Assembly: GCA_019423635.1 (NCBI GenBank)
Contig: JAHZBA010000041.1
Span: 1 to 18,445, forward strand
Length of the DNA stretch: 18,445 nucleotides
Direction: 5' to 3'
Source: Clostridiales bacterium
Lineage (GTDB): Bacteria > Bacillota > Clostridia > Oscillospirales > Oscillospiraceae
Numbering within the stretch: position 1 is the first letter of the stretch; each line of letters starts with the position of its first letter. The notes below the pieces were generated by a model, which worked only from the letters and a program-made list of their open reading frames with translations, was not told the DNA's origin and searched no databases. Below, piece by piece: positions 6,613 through 14,288 of the stretch. Position numbers and translations under genes: made by a program.

Positions 6613-8015
6613 CAGATCTCTTCCTCCTCCATCCGCCTGGCCTTTTCCACCACGTCCCGCCAGGTGCCCACGTTGTAGAAGGCCGCCTCCGGGTACTGGT
6701 CCAGCTCTCCGTCCACCAGCTTTTCAAAGCTCTCCAGGGTGTCCTTCAGGGGGACGTAGATGCCCGGGAGACCGGTGAACTTCTCCGCCACATGGGTGGG
6801 CTGGGCAAAGAACCGCTGGAGCCTTCTGGCCCGGCCCACGATCTGCCGGTCCGCGTCGCTGAGCTCGTCCATGCCCAAAATGGCAATGATGTCCTGGAGC
6901 TCCAGGTACTTTTCCAGAATCTCCTGGGCCTTCCGGGCGATGCGGTAGTGCCGTTTCCCCACCACGTCGGCCTCCAGAATCCGGGAGGAGGAGGCCAGGG
7001 GGTCCACCGCCGGGTAGATGCCCTGCTCGGAGATCTTCCGGCTCAGCACCGTCGTTGCATCCAAATGGGCAAAAGTGGTGGCGGTGGCGGGGTCCGTGAG
7101 ATCGTCCGCCGGCACGTACACCGCCTGGACGGAGGTGACGGAGCCGTCCTTGGTGGAGGTGATCCGCTCCTGGAGCTCCCCCATCTCCCCTGCCAGGGTG
7201 GGCTGGTAGCCCACGGCGGAGGGCATCCTCCCCAGGAGGGTGGAGACCTCGCTGCCGGCCTGCACAAAGCGAAAGATGTTGTCAATAAACAGCAGCACGT
7301 CCTTGTGCTCCTTATCCCGGAAGTGCTCCGCCATGGTCAGCCCCGACAGGGCCACCCGCATCCGCACGCCGGGGGACTCGTTCATCTGCCCGAAGACCAG
7401 CGCCGTCTTGTCGGCCACGCCGCTCTCCCGCATCTCCCGCCAGAGATCGTTGCCCTCCCGGCTGCGCTCGCCCACGCCGGTGAAGATGGAGTAGCCGCCG
7501 TGCTCCATGGCCACGTTGTGGATCAGCTCCTGGATCAGCACGGTCTTGCCCACGCCGGCGCCGCCGAAGAGGCCGATCTTGCCCCCTCTGGGGTAGGGCT
7601 CCAGGAGATCAATGACCTTGATGCCCGTCTCCAGGATCTCCACCGCCGGGCTCTGCTCTTCAAAGCTGGGGGGCTTTCGGTAGATGCTCTGGACCGGGGT
7701 GCCCTCGGGCACGGGGCCTGCGCCGTCAATGGGCTGGCCCAGCACGTTGAACATCCGGCCCAGGGTGGCCCGGCCCACCGGCACCTGGATGGTGTGGCCG
7801 GGGATCTCCACGGCCAGGCCCCGGGCCAGGCCCTCGCTGGGGGAGAGCATGATGCAGCGCACGGTATTCCGCCCGATGTGCTGCGCCACCTCCATCACCC
7901 GCAAAACGCCGTCCCGCTCCACGGTCAGCTCCTCCTGAAGCCGGGGCAGCTCACCGCTCTGGATCTCCACGTCCACCACAGGGCCGGAGATCTGTACGAT
8001 AATTCCTCTTTCCAA
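6612..8015 (-). CDS. atpD: F-type ATP synthase subunit beta (catalytic)
   Basis: The 467-residue beta subunit carries the catalytic nucleotide sites of F1. Visible motifs are Walker A GGAGVGKT (151-158), the general base Glu183 in GERSREGND, Walker B VLLFIDN (240-246) and a DELSEED-like DELSDAD in the C-terminal domain that contacts gamma. The length is normal. The start is TTG at 8015, with GGAGGT 7 nt upstream; no nearby ATG fits the conserved N-terminus ERGIIVQISGPVVDV. It begins 5 nt after the atpG stop and overlaps atpC by one base. Nothing suggests loss of activity. Confidence 0.97.
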   Translation of the reverse strand: MERGIIVQISGPVVDVEIQSGELPRLQEELTVERDGVLRVMEVAQHIGRNTVRCIMLSPSEGLARGLAVEIPGHTIQVPVGRATLGRMFNVLGQPIDGAGPVPEGTPVQSIYRKPPSFEEQSPAVEILETGIKVIDLLEPYPRGGKIGLFGGAGVGKTVLIQELIHNVAMEHGGYSIFTGVGERSREGNDLWREMRESGVADKTALVFGQMNESPGVRMRVALSGLTMAEHFRDKEHKDVLLFIDNIFRFVQAGSEVSTLLGRMPSAVGYQPTLAGEMGELQERITSTKDGSVTSVQAVYVPADDLTDPATATTFAHLDATTVLSRKISEQGIYPAVDPLASSSRILEADVVGKRHYRIARKAQEILEKYLELQDIIAILGMDELSDADRQIVGRARRLQRFFAQPTHVAEKFTGLPGIYVPLKDTLESFEKLVDGELDQYPEAAFYNVGTWRDVVEKARRMEEEEI

Positions 8016-8020
8016 ATCCG

Positions 8021-8914
8021 TTACCTCCCCTTCCTCTGCCGCTGGGCCTTGGCGCCGGCGGAAATCTCCGTGATCTCCTGGGTAATCGCCGCCTGCCGGA
8101 CCCGGTTGTACTGGAGGGACAGCTCTCCCAGAAGCGTCTCCGCGTTCTGGTTGGCGTTGTCCATGGCCGTCATGCGGGCCTCCTGCTCGCAGCAGAAGCT
8201 GTCGATGAGGGCGCTGTAGATGAAGCCGGAAATGTAGCTTGGCATCATGTTGTTCAGCACGGTCTTCACATCCGGCAAAAACTCAAAGGGCGTCCGCACC
8301 GCCCGCTCTTTGGGCGGCGCGGCAAAGTACGTCCTGTGGAAGGGCAGCAGGCGGGCGGACCGGGCCTCAAAGCTCATGGCGCTCTCCATATCGGTGTAGA
8401 CCACGAAGATCTCCTTCAGCTCCCCCCGGTCAAAGCCGTCCAGCAGCAGTGCGCTGATCTCTCTGGCCCGGGCCATGGTGGGGTTCTGGGCCGTGTAGAG
8501 GAAGCTGTGCTCAATGGGGATCTTCCGCTGGGTGAAAAAGCGGCGGCCGTACTCCCCCACCACGAAGAGCTTCGTGTCCGGGTGCTGCTCCAGAAGGCGC
8601 ATGGCCTCCTTGATGGCGTTTTGATTGTAGGCCCCGGCCAGTCCCTTGTCGGCGGTGATGACCAGGCAGCCGTAGGTCCCCTCCAGGGGCGTGTCGTTCC
8701 CCACGGGGTAGAAGTAGCGGCTGTCCACATTGTTCACCGTGCGGAAGATCCGCTTGATCTCCCCCCGCAGCGCCTCAAAGTAGGGGCGGGTGCTGTCCAG
8801 CTCCTGCCGGGCCCTGCGCAGCTTGGTGGAGGCAATGAGGTACATGGCATTGGTGATCTTCTTCGTCTCCTGGACGCTGGCGATGTGGGTTTTGATCTCT
8901 TTCGTCCCCGCCAT
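8021..8914 (-). CDS. atpG: F-type ATP synthase subunit gamma (rotor shaft)
   Basis: The 297-residue gamma subunit turns inside the alpha3-beta3 ring. The N-terminal helix KEIKTHIASVQETKKITNAM and the C-terminal helix ARMTAMDNANQNAETLLGEL, which form the coiled-coil shaft, are both present. The Rossmann-like middle has CLVITADKGLAGAYNQN. ATG 8914 is chosen because the product then starts as MAGTKEIKTHI, as in the family, and lies 1 nt after the atpA stop. A longer in-frame start at 8956 would overlap atpA by 41 bp and add a non-conserved leader. Translation is probably coupled to atpA. Confidence 0.95.
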   Translation of the reverse strand: MAGTKEIKTHIASVQETKKITNAMYLIASTKLRRARQELDSTRPYFEALRGEIKRIFRTVNNVDSRYFYPVGNDTPLEGTYGCLVITADKGLAGAYNQNAIKEAMRLLEQHPDTKLFVVGEYGRRFFTQRKIPIEHSFLYTAQNPTMARAREISALLLDGFDRGELKEIFVVYTDMESAMSFEARSARLLPFHRTYFAAPPKERAVRTPFEFLPDVKTVLNNMMPSYISGFIYSALIDSFCCEQEARMTAMDNANQNAETLLGELSLQYNRVRQAAITQEITEISAGAKAQRQRKGR

Positions 8915-8915
8915 C

Positions 8916-10682
8916 TCAGCCACCGCGCTTTCCGCTGGACCAGAGCGTCCTGGCAAAGTCCCGGGACAGCTCCAAAATCTCCTCCCGGTCCTCCTCCGGC
9001 AGCATGCCCGTCACGTCGATCCGCCGGCACAGGTCCGGAGCCGCCTCCTCCATGTGGGCGAGCAGCTGCGCGCGGAAGTCCTCCATCTGCTCCAGGGGGA
9101 TCTCCTGCATCACGTGGTGCAGCGCGGCCGTCAGCAAAATCACCTGCCGGTGCTGGGAGAGGGGGGCGTACTGGGGCTGGCGCAGCAGGCGCATGAGCCC
9201 CTGGCCGTAGCTCAGCTGGCGCTTGGTGGCGTCGTCCAGGTCGCTGGAGAACTGGGTGAACACCTCCATCTCCCGGTACTGGGCCAGCTCCAGACGCAGC
9301 GTGCCCGCGGCGGACTTCATGGCCCTGGTCTGGGCGTCGCCGCCCACCCGGGAGACGGACAATCCCACGTTGACGGCGGGCCGCTGGCCGGCGAAGAAGA
9401 GATCGCTCTCCAGAAAGATCTGTCCGTCGGTGATGGAGATGATGTTGGTGGGAATATAGGCGGAGACGTCCCCCGCCTGGGTCTCCACGATGGGCAGAGC
9501 CGTCATGCTGCCGCCCCCCAGCTCGTCAGAGAGATGGGCGGCCCGCTCCAGCAGCCGGGAGTGGAGATAGAACACATCGCCGGGGTAGGCCTCCCGGCCC
9601 GGGGAGCGCTCCAGCAGCAGGCTCAGGGCCCGGTAGGCGATGGCGTGCTTGCTGAGATCGTCATAGACAATCAGCACGTCCTGGCCCTGGTACATGAAGT
9701 ACTCCGCCAGGGCGCAGCCGGCGTAGGGGGCGATATACTGCAGCGCGGCAGAGGCTCCGGCGGGCGCGCAGACCACGGCGGTATACTCCATGGCCCCCCG
9801 GTGTCTGAGGTTCTCCACCATCTGGGCAATGGAGCTGGTCTTCTGGCCGATGGCCACGTAGACGCACACCACGTCCTTCCCCTTCTGGTTCAGGATGGTG
9901 TCCAGGGCGATGGCGGTCTTGCCGGTCTGGCGGTCGCCGATAATCAGCTCCCGCTGGCCCCGGCCGATGGGGAACATGGAGTCGATGGTCAAAAGGCCCG
10001 TCTCCATGGGGGTGTTGACCGGCTGGCGGTCCAAAATTCCCGGGGCAGGCGTCTCAATGGGGCGGCGGGCCACCGCCTCGATGCGGCCCTTTCCGTCAAT
10101 GGGCACGCCCAGCGCGTCCACCACCCGGCCCAAAAAGGCGTCGCCCACCGGCATTCCGGCGGTTTTCAGCGTCCGCCGGACGAGACTTCCGGCGCTGATC
10201 TCCTCGCTGTCGCCGAAAAGGATGCAGCTCACCCTGTCCCGGCGCAGGTCCTGCACCATGCCCCTGATCCCGCCGGTAAACAGCAGAATCTCCCCGTACT
10301 GGGCGTGATCCAGCCCGCTGACCGTGGCAATCTCGCTGTCCACCGTCAGCACCGTGCCGATCTCCTCGGGCACTATGGCCAGGGACCAGTCCTCCGCTGC
10401 CTGGCGCATCAGGGGGATCAGATCCTCCTGGCCGGGCTGGAGCTCAAGTCCATACAGGTAATCCTGGAACTGGCGGACCCGGCCGCCCAGACTCCAGTCG
10501 TAGACGTCGGAGCCCACCTGGAGGCGGAAGCCGGAGCGCAGGGACTCGTCGGCCTCCCAGTGCAACGGCACCTTGCGCTGATACTTTTTGGAGAGGAACT
10601 CCGCAAAGCGCCGCAGCTGCTCCGCCGTGGGCTCCCGGGCACTGCGCAGCTCCGCGCTCAGACGGCTTCGGTCACTTCTCAT
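8916..10682 (-). CDS. atpA: F-type ATP synthase alpha subunit with an N-terminal delta-subunit domain
   Basis: This protein has 588 residues; alpha is usually about 500-515. From about residue 85 it is a normal alpha: EDLIPLMRQAAEDWS as the N-terminal helix, Walker A GDRQTGKT (249-256), ISITDGQIFLE and the arginine finger Arg445 in SVSRVGG. Residues 15-78 instead read as the C-terminal domain of the delta subunit: TAEQLRRFAEFLSKKYQRKV, then D-x-S-L-x-x-G-F and GSDVYDWSLGGRVRQF. This matches the delta pattern RKV-x-L...D-x-S...G...G-D-x-V-x-D-G-S-x-x-G-R-L. No atpH gene stands between atpF and atpA, where it normally sits. The start ATG overlaps atpF by 11 bp and has GGAGGAGGGAG just upstream. 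The alpha identity is certain; the delta-domain fusion is a strong inference from pattern and position. Confidence 0.95.
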   Translation of the reverse strand: MRSDRSRLSAELRSAREPTAEQLRRFAEFLSKKYQRKVPLHWEADESLRSGFRLQVGSDVYDWSLGGRVRQFQDYLYGLELQPGQEDLIPLMRQAAEDWSLAIVPEEIGTVLTVDSEIATVSGLDHAQYGEILLFTGGIRGMVQDLRRDRVSCILFGDSEEISAGSLVRRTLKTAGMPVGDAFLGRVVDALGVPIDGKGRIEAVARRPIETPAPGILDRQPVNTPMETGLLTIDSMFPIGRGQRELIIGDRQTGKTAIALDTILNQKGKDVVCVYVAIGQKTSSIAQMVENLRHRGAMEYTAVVCAPAGASAALQYIAPYAGCALAEYFMYQGQDVLIVYDDLSKHAIAYRALSLLLERSPGREAYPGDVFYLHSRLLERAAHLSDELGGGSMTALPIVETQAGDVSAYIPTNIISITDGQIFLESDLFFAGQRPAVNVGLSVSRVGGDAQTRAMKSAAGTLRLELAQYREMEVFTQFSSDLDDATKRQLSYGQGLMRLLRQPQYAPLSQHRQVILLTAALHHVMQEIPLEQMEDFRAQLLAHMEEAAPDLCRRIDVTGMLPEEDREEILELSRDFARTLWSSGKRGG

Positions 10683-11169
10683 CGCCTGCTCCCTCCTCCG
10701 CCAGATCCAAGAACTGATCGAAGGGATCGGCCTGGAAGGCCATCTTCTTGGCCGCCTCGGCGGCCAGCTTCCGCAGCTCCCGCTGGGACGAGCGCAGGAT
10801 CTCCTCCCGGTCGTGCTCCGCCTCGGCCCGGGCGTGGGTCAGGATCTGCTGGGCCTGCGCCTTGGCCCGCTCCAGCTGCTCCTCCGCGGACTGCTGGACG
10901 GCGGACTGGGCCTTGGCCCGGGACTGGCGGATCTCCTCGCCGGCGGCGTCCAGCTTCGCCTGGTATTCCGCTTTGATCCGCTCCGCCTCCTGGAGCTTCT
11001 CCGCGGCCTGGGCGTCCAGCTCCTGATAGTAGCTCTCCCGCTTGGCCATGAACTGCTTCACCGGCTTGTAGAGCAGAAAGTACAGCCCCCCCGCCAGGAT
11101 GGCGAAATTCATCCAGTGCAGCAGAATCTGCTGCCAGTCGATATTCAGTGGGATATTCACACGCGCCAC
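10672..11169 (-). CDS. atpF: F-type ATP synthase subunit b (peripheral stalk)
   Basis: The 165-residue subunit b has one N-terminal membrane helix (ILLHWMNFAILAGGLYFLL, about 15-33) and then the family block YKPVKQFMAKRE. A long charged Ala/Glu/Lys/Arg coiled coil (about 45-145) forms the stator stalk. The C-terminus AFQADPFDQFLDLAEEG is not delta-like, so this is not a b-delta fusion as in mycobacteria. The start is GTG at 11169 (GTG 11160 is possible); AAGGCAGGTGG overlaps both, and the gene begins 5 nt after the atpE stop. It overlaps atpA by 11 bp, so b and the delta-alpha protein, which should contact each other, are made in coupled translation. Confidence 0.93.
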   Translation of the reverse strand: MARVNIPLNIDWQQILLHWMNFAILAGGLYFLLYKPVKQFMAKRESYYQELDAQAAEKLQEAERIKAEYQAKLDAAGEEIRQSRAKAQSAVQQSAEEQLERAKAQAQQILTHARAEAEHDREEILRSSQRELRKLAAEAAKKMAFQADPFDQFLDLAEEGAGDEK

Positions 11170-11174
11170 CTGCC

Positions 11175-11537
11175 TTACAACACGAAGATGATGAGGATGA
11201 CCACCAGCAGGGCATAGATAATGGCCGTCTCAATGAACACCAGACCCAGCATCAGCGTGGTGCGGACCTTGCCCTCCGCCTCCGGCTGGCGGGCGATGCT
11301 CTCCGTGGACTTGCCGGTGGCCACGCCCATGCCCACGGCGCCGCCGGCGGCGGCAATGCCGATAGCGATGCCCGCGGCGATGGCCTTCAGCCCCAGGGAA
11401 TTCCCGGCGCTCTCCTCCACGGCGGCGTCCGGGGCCTCCGCAGGCTCTGCGGCGGCGGCGGGCACCGCCAGCACGGCGGACAGCAGCAGGATCAAGGTGA
11501 ACACGCAGAGCACTTTTCTGCGAAACAGCTTTTTCAT
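11175..11537 (-). CDS. atpE: F-type ATP synthase subunit c with N-terminal signal peptide
   Basis: The 120-residue product is a c subunit (usually about 70-90 residues) with an extra leader. Residues 1-30 look like a Sec signal peptide: KKLFRRK, then a hydrophobic core LCVFTLILLLSAVLAV, then PAAAAEPAEA with AxA sites. A short acidic linker (31-46) leads to the hairpin: helix 1 (48-75), loop ARQPE (82-86) with the conserved Arg-Gln-Pro, and helix 2 (93-120) with ion-binding Glu103. ATG 11537 has GGAGG 10 nt or less upstream; a longer frame extends into atpB but is spurious. Relative to Na+-type c rings, the helix-1 Gln is Met70, and Ser-Thr after the Glu is Thr104-Ala105; Tyr108 is kept. Confidence 0.95.
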   Translation of the reverse strand: MKKLFRRKVLCVFTLILLLSAVLAVPAAAAEPAEAPDAAVEESAGNSLGLKAIAAGIAIGIAAAGGAVGMGVATGKSTESIARQPEAEGKVRTTLMLGLVFIETAIIYALLVVILIIFVL

Positions 11538-11575
11538 GGGAACAACCTCCAAATTCTTTGATGTATCGGAATCAC

Positions 11576-12406
11576 TCAGGCGTGCCGCGCCCGGCGGGAC
11601 CTGCGCTCCCGGGGCGGGGCCGGCTCGGAGACCTCGCCGTAGTAGAGGGCCGTCAGCATGGTGAGCACATAGCTCTGGATCAGGGCGTGGAGCAGGGTGA
11701 ACAGCACCCCCACCACCACCGGCAGAACAAAGCTCAGCTGCACGAAGTAATAGACCAGCTCCGTCACCAGCAGTCCGCTCAGCAGCGCGCCGAAGAGCCG
11801 GAAGCTCATGGAGATGGGCAGGGAGAACTCCTTCAGGGTCCTCCCCACGCCCCTGACGCCGCTGCCGGCAATGCCGCCGGAGAGAATTACCAGATAGGAA
11901 AGGCACCCCATGGCAATGGCGGCGTTGATATCGGACAGCGGGGCCGGCAGGGTGATGGGATGTCCCTGGACCGTCACCGCCTGGAGCCCCACGAGCTCAA
12001 AAAGGGTGCCCACAAAGATGTACGCGCCGGCGGCAAAGAGGTAGAGCCCCAGAAAGCCGTTCTTATGGGGGCTGTTGTTCTTGGCCATGCGGTCGAACAG
12101 GCCCACCAGCTCCTCCAGCAAAAGCTGGAACTTCCCCGGGCGGTACTGGAACCGCGGGATGACAAAGATCCGGATGAGGGCCGCGGCCAGCAGCAGGAGG
12201 GCCGTGACCGTAAAGGCGGAGATCAGCCCCGGGTTGACCGCCTTCAGCCCCAGCAGGCTGATCTGATTCACATCGTGGAGCACCGCGTCCCGCATGGCCT
12301 CCTGAACGCTTTCCGACCGGCCCGGAGGCCCCGTCAAAAGCGCGCCGGCCAGCAAGGCCGCCACCGCCGCCAGCCACAGCGCCAGTCCTTTTTTATGTTG
12401 TTTCAT
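11576..12406 (-). CDS. atpB: F-type ATP synthase subunit a
   Basis: This 276-residue membrane protein provides the ion half-channels of Fo. The essential arginine is Arg203 in SFRLFGALLSG (201-211), and the last helix has LIQSYVLTMLTALYY with Gln244. An additional hydrophobic N-terminal segment (8-25, WLAAVAALLAGALL) precedes the usual first helix and may be a signal or extra helix. The C-terminus ends in a basic tail (RERRSRRARHA). ATG 12406 is chosen because GAGG lies 6 nt upstream; the in-frame TTG 12442 lacks a site. It is the first gene of the operon; no atpI precedes it. The gap to atpE is 38 bp. Confidence 0.94.
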   Translation of the reverse strand: MKQHKKGLALWLAAVAALLAGALLTGPPGRSESVQEAMRDAVLHDVNQISLLGLKAVNPGLISAFTVTALLLLAAALIRIFVIPRFQYRPGKFQLLLEELVGLFDRMAKNNSPHKNGFLGLYLFAAGAYIFVGTLFELVGLQAVTVQGHPITLPAPLSDINAAIAMGCLSYLVILSGGIAGSGVRGVGRTLKEFSLPISMSFRLFGALLSGLLVTELVYYFVQLSFVLPVVVGVLFTLLHALIQSYVLTMLTALYYGEVSEPAPPRERRSRRARHA

Positions 12407-12756
12407 CTCGCACCTCTTTTCTCTCAGGAAACTCTGATTCAATCAAAGCACACCGCTCTGCGCCAAACCCTCCGCCCGGCAGGGAAGAAACCCGCGGGAA
12501 CCCCAAGGGATTTCCAGATCTCCCGGCGCTGTCCGGGCGGAATCCCCCGTCCCCGCGGCGGGCCCCAGGGCGGCCGAACAGCGGGCTCTATGGGAACCGC
12601 ACGGCACTGAAATCCTGCCGGCGGACTCTGCCCGCCCGGAAAACCGTCTCCGTTTTCCGGCGGGTTGACGGTCCGGCGCGAAGAGGCGTGTGGGGATTGA
12701 GTTTGAGCTTTCCCATCCACCCCGCGGTCCTGCGGCCGCAGCGCCGCGGAGATTCT
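12407..12756 (-). promoter_or_regulatory. Long 5' leader of the atp operon
   Basis: From the predicted start near 12756 to atpB there are about 350 nt without a convincing gene. A frame from GTG 12720 to 12439 gives a Pro/Arg/Gly-rich 93-residue product with no family resemblance and no membrane segment, so it is not atpI. The leader can fold: CCGGAAAAC (12660-12652 on the minus strand) pairs with GTTTTCCGG (12644-12636) around 7 nt, and a CTGCGGCCGCAG palindrome lies near 12735. No T run follows the stems, so classical attenuation is not evident. Confidence 0.45.
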
Positions 12757-12762
12757 CTCAAA

Positions 12763-12790
12763 ATTATAGCAGTCCTCCCCGCTCTGTCAA
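12763..12790 (-). promoter_or_regulatory. Perfect-consensus promoter of the atp operon
   Basis: On the minus strand TTGACA (12790-12785) and TATAAT (12768-12763) both match the sigma-A consensus in all six positions, with a 16-bp spacer. It is the only strong promoter found upstream of atpB and suggests high constitutive expression. Confidence 0.82.
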
Positions 12791-12934
12791 TGGCTATTCT
12801 GCTGAGAACTCCCGGAATCTTAACGGCATCTTTGCAGTTGTGCACACTCTGCCGCCCAAATCACACCGGAGGACCGGATACGCCCCTGCGCACCCGCTCC
12901 TCCGGCCTGGCAATTCCGGGATGTCCCCCGTCTT

Positions 12935-14056
12935 TCAGCTCTCCTCCCACTCCAGCTGCAGCGCTCCCCGGGGGCAGCGCTCCACGCAGAGACCGCACCC
13001 GGTGCAGCGCGCGGGGTGCACCGTCAAGGCGCCGTTTGCGCAGTCCAGCGCGTCATACAGGCACCCCGCCGCGCACTGCCCGCAGCCGTCGCACTCCCCC
13101 GCAAGGCGCGCCGTCAGGGGCCGGGGGGAGATCTCCTCAAAGGGCCGCAGGGAGTCCAGGGCCAGCCCCGTGATCTCCCGGACAGAGCGGCGGCCATGGG
13201 TCTCCAGCCATCGCTCCAGGTCCCCCAGAATCCGGGGGATCAGGCCGTAGCCCTCCCGCAAAAGCCCGGAGGCCACCTGCGCGCCGCAGGCCCCCAGCAT
13301 CAAAAACTCCAGCACGTCCTCCGCCCCGCGGACGCCGCCGCAGCCGCAGACCGGCAGGCTCGTCAGCTGCTTCAACGTGGCCACCACCGCCAATGCCACC
13401 GGGTGGATGGCCGCGCCGCTGTAGCCGCCGTAGGTGGGCATCCGGGCCCGGCAGGTCTCCAGATCCACGCTCCGCAGGCCCTTCAGGCTGTCCATGGCGG
13501 TGACCCCCGCCACGCCCGCCTTCGTCAGGGCCGCCAGGAAGCTGCGGGAGCCCGCGGCCTCGTAGGACAGCTTCACAATCACCGGGATGTCCACCGCCTC
13601 CACCGCGGCCCGGAGATACCCGCAGATCTCCTCCGGGTAGCTGTTGATGGTCTCATTCCGGGTGCCCAGGGGCGCGGAGATGCTCACCTCCACGGCGTCG
13701 GCCCCCATGCGCTCCACCTTTCCCGCAAGATACCCCAGCTCCGAGGGAGAGCCGCCCCAGATGCTGGCGATGATCCGGCAGTCCCCCCGCCGCAGCCCCT
13801 CAAACTCCTGCTCCCACTGCTCCAGCTGCATCTCGGAGTAGAGCATGGTGTTGAACAGCTGCTCCGGATGCGGCCCCAGAAACAGGCGGGGGCTGGGACT
13901 GCGGCTGGCCTCCAGGGTGATGGTCTCCGTCACCACGGCGGCGGCGCCGGCGTCGATGGCCCGCTGCATGGCGGCGCCGCTGCGGGACCAGGGGCCGGCG
14001 GCCACCAGGATGGGATTTTTCAGGGTCAGCCCTGCGTATTCCGTCTCCAGAGACAT
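12935..14056 (-). CDS. PreA/dihydroorotate-dehydrogenase-like flavoprotein with 2x[4Fe-4S] domain
   Basis: The 373-residue protein joins a DHOD-type FMN barrel (1-300) to a ferredoxin tail. The tail has two motifs, Cys322-325-328-332 and Cys351-354-357-361, as in the PreA subunit of bacterial dihydropyrimidine dehydrogenase. The barrel keeps ASIWGGSPSE, VKL with Lys162, TYGGYSGAAIHPVAL (208-222) and the FMN-phosphate region GCGGVRGAEDVLEFL. However, the active-site loop is SISAPLG (125-131), where the family has N-L-S-C-P, so the catalytic Cys is Ala128. The T-K-T of the family is T-E-T (Glu44). It probably reduces or oxidises a small cytosolic substrate using ferredoxin electrons, but perhaps not a pyrimidine. 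GGAGG lies 7 nt before ATG 14056. It lies 232 bp downstream of lacI on the same strand; no NADPH-linked PreT partner is in view. Confidence 0.82.
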   Translation of the reverse strand: MSLETEYAGLTLKNPILVAAGPWSRSGAAMQRAIDAGAAAVVTETITLEASRSPSPRLFLGPHPEQLFNTMLYSEMQLEQWEQEFEGLRRGDCRIIASIWGGSPSELGYLAGKVERMGADAVEVSISAPLGTRNETINSYPEEICGYLRAAVEAVDIPVIVKLSYEAAGSRSFLAALTKAGVAGVTAMDSLKGLRSVDLETCRARMPTYGGYSGAAIHPVALAVVATLKQLTSLPVCGCGGVRGAEDVLEFLMLGACGAQVASGLLREGYGLIPRILGDLERWLETHGRRSVREITGLALDSLRPFEEISPRPLTARLAGECDGCGQCAAGCLYDALDCANGALTVHPARCTGCGLCVERCPRGALQLEWEES

Positions 14057-14136
14057 GGTGCTTCCTCCTTAGAACCTGTATACATCCACGGGACACACCG
14101 GACCGGCGGACGTGTCTGCCGCGGCACACCGGGTCC

Positions 14137-14147
14137 TGTTTGAAACA
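14137..14147. promoter_or_regulatory. Short palindrome upstream of the PreA-like gene
   Basis: TGTTTGAAACA is a perfect 5+1+5 inverted repeat 80-90 bp before the PreA-like start. A related sequence on the opposite strand (TTGTTTGAAC, about 14275-14284) lies next to the lacI stop, so the two could also pair. No clear promoter was found between 14057 and 14288; this gene may be read from the lacI promoter. Confidence 0.25.
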
Positions 14148-14288
14148 TGGCAAAACGCCGCCCTGCACCCTTTTTCCGCCGGGACTGCGTGGATTCCCCC
14201 GGAAATTCGCCAGGATTCCTGCGGGAAACCGCCCTGCCCGGCAAAACATCCGGCCCAACCCGGCATTCCGCCAACGTTCAAACAAGAC

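Noticed and set aside
10672..11169. b-delta fusion as in mycobacteria
   Set aside because: The b subunit has normal length and its C-terminus lacks the delta pattern; the delta-like domain is on the alpha side of the overlap.
11175..11537. Na+-type ATP synthase
   Set aside because: Glu-Thr and Tyr of the Na+ signature are present but the helix-1 Gln is Met and the second hydroxyl residue is Ala, so the signature is incomplete.
12439..12720. 93-codon minus-strand frame ahead of atpB, the usual place of atpI
   Set aside because: No membrane segments (AtpI is a small membrane protein), Pro/Arg/Gly-rich, weak start; better read as leader RNA.
12866..12905. Stem CCGGAGGA/TCCTCCGG downstream of the PreA-like gene as its terminator
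   Set aside because: Loop of 24 nt and no T run; too weak to list as a terminator.
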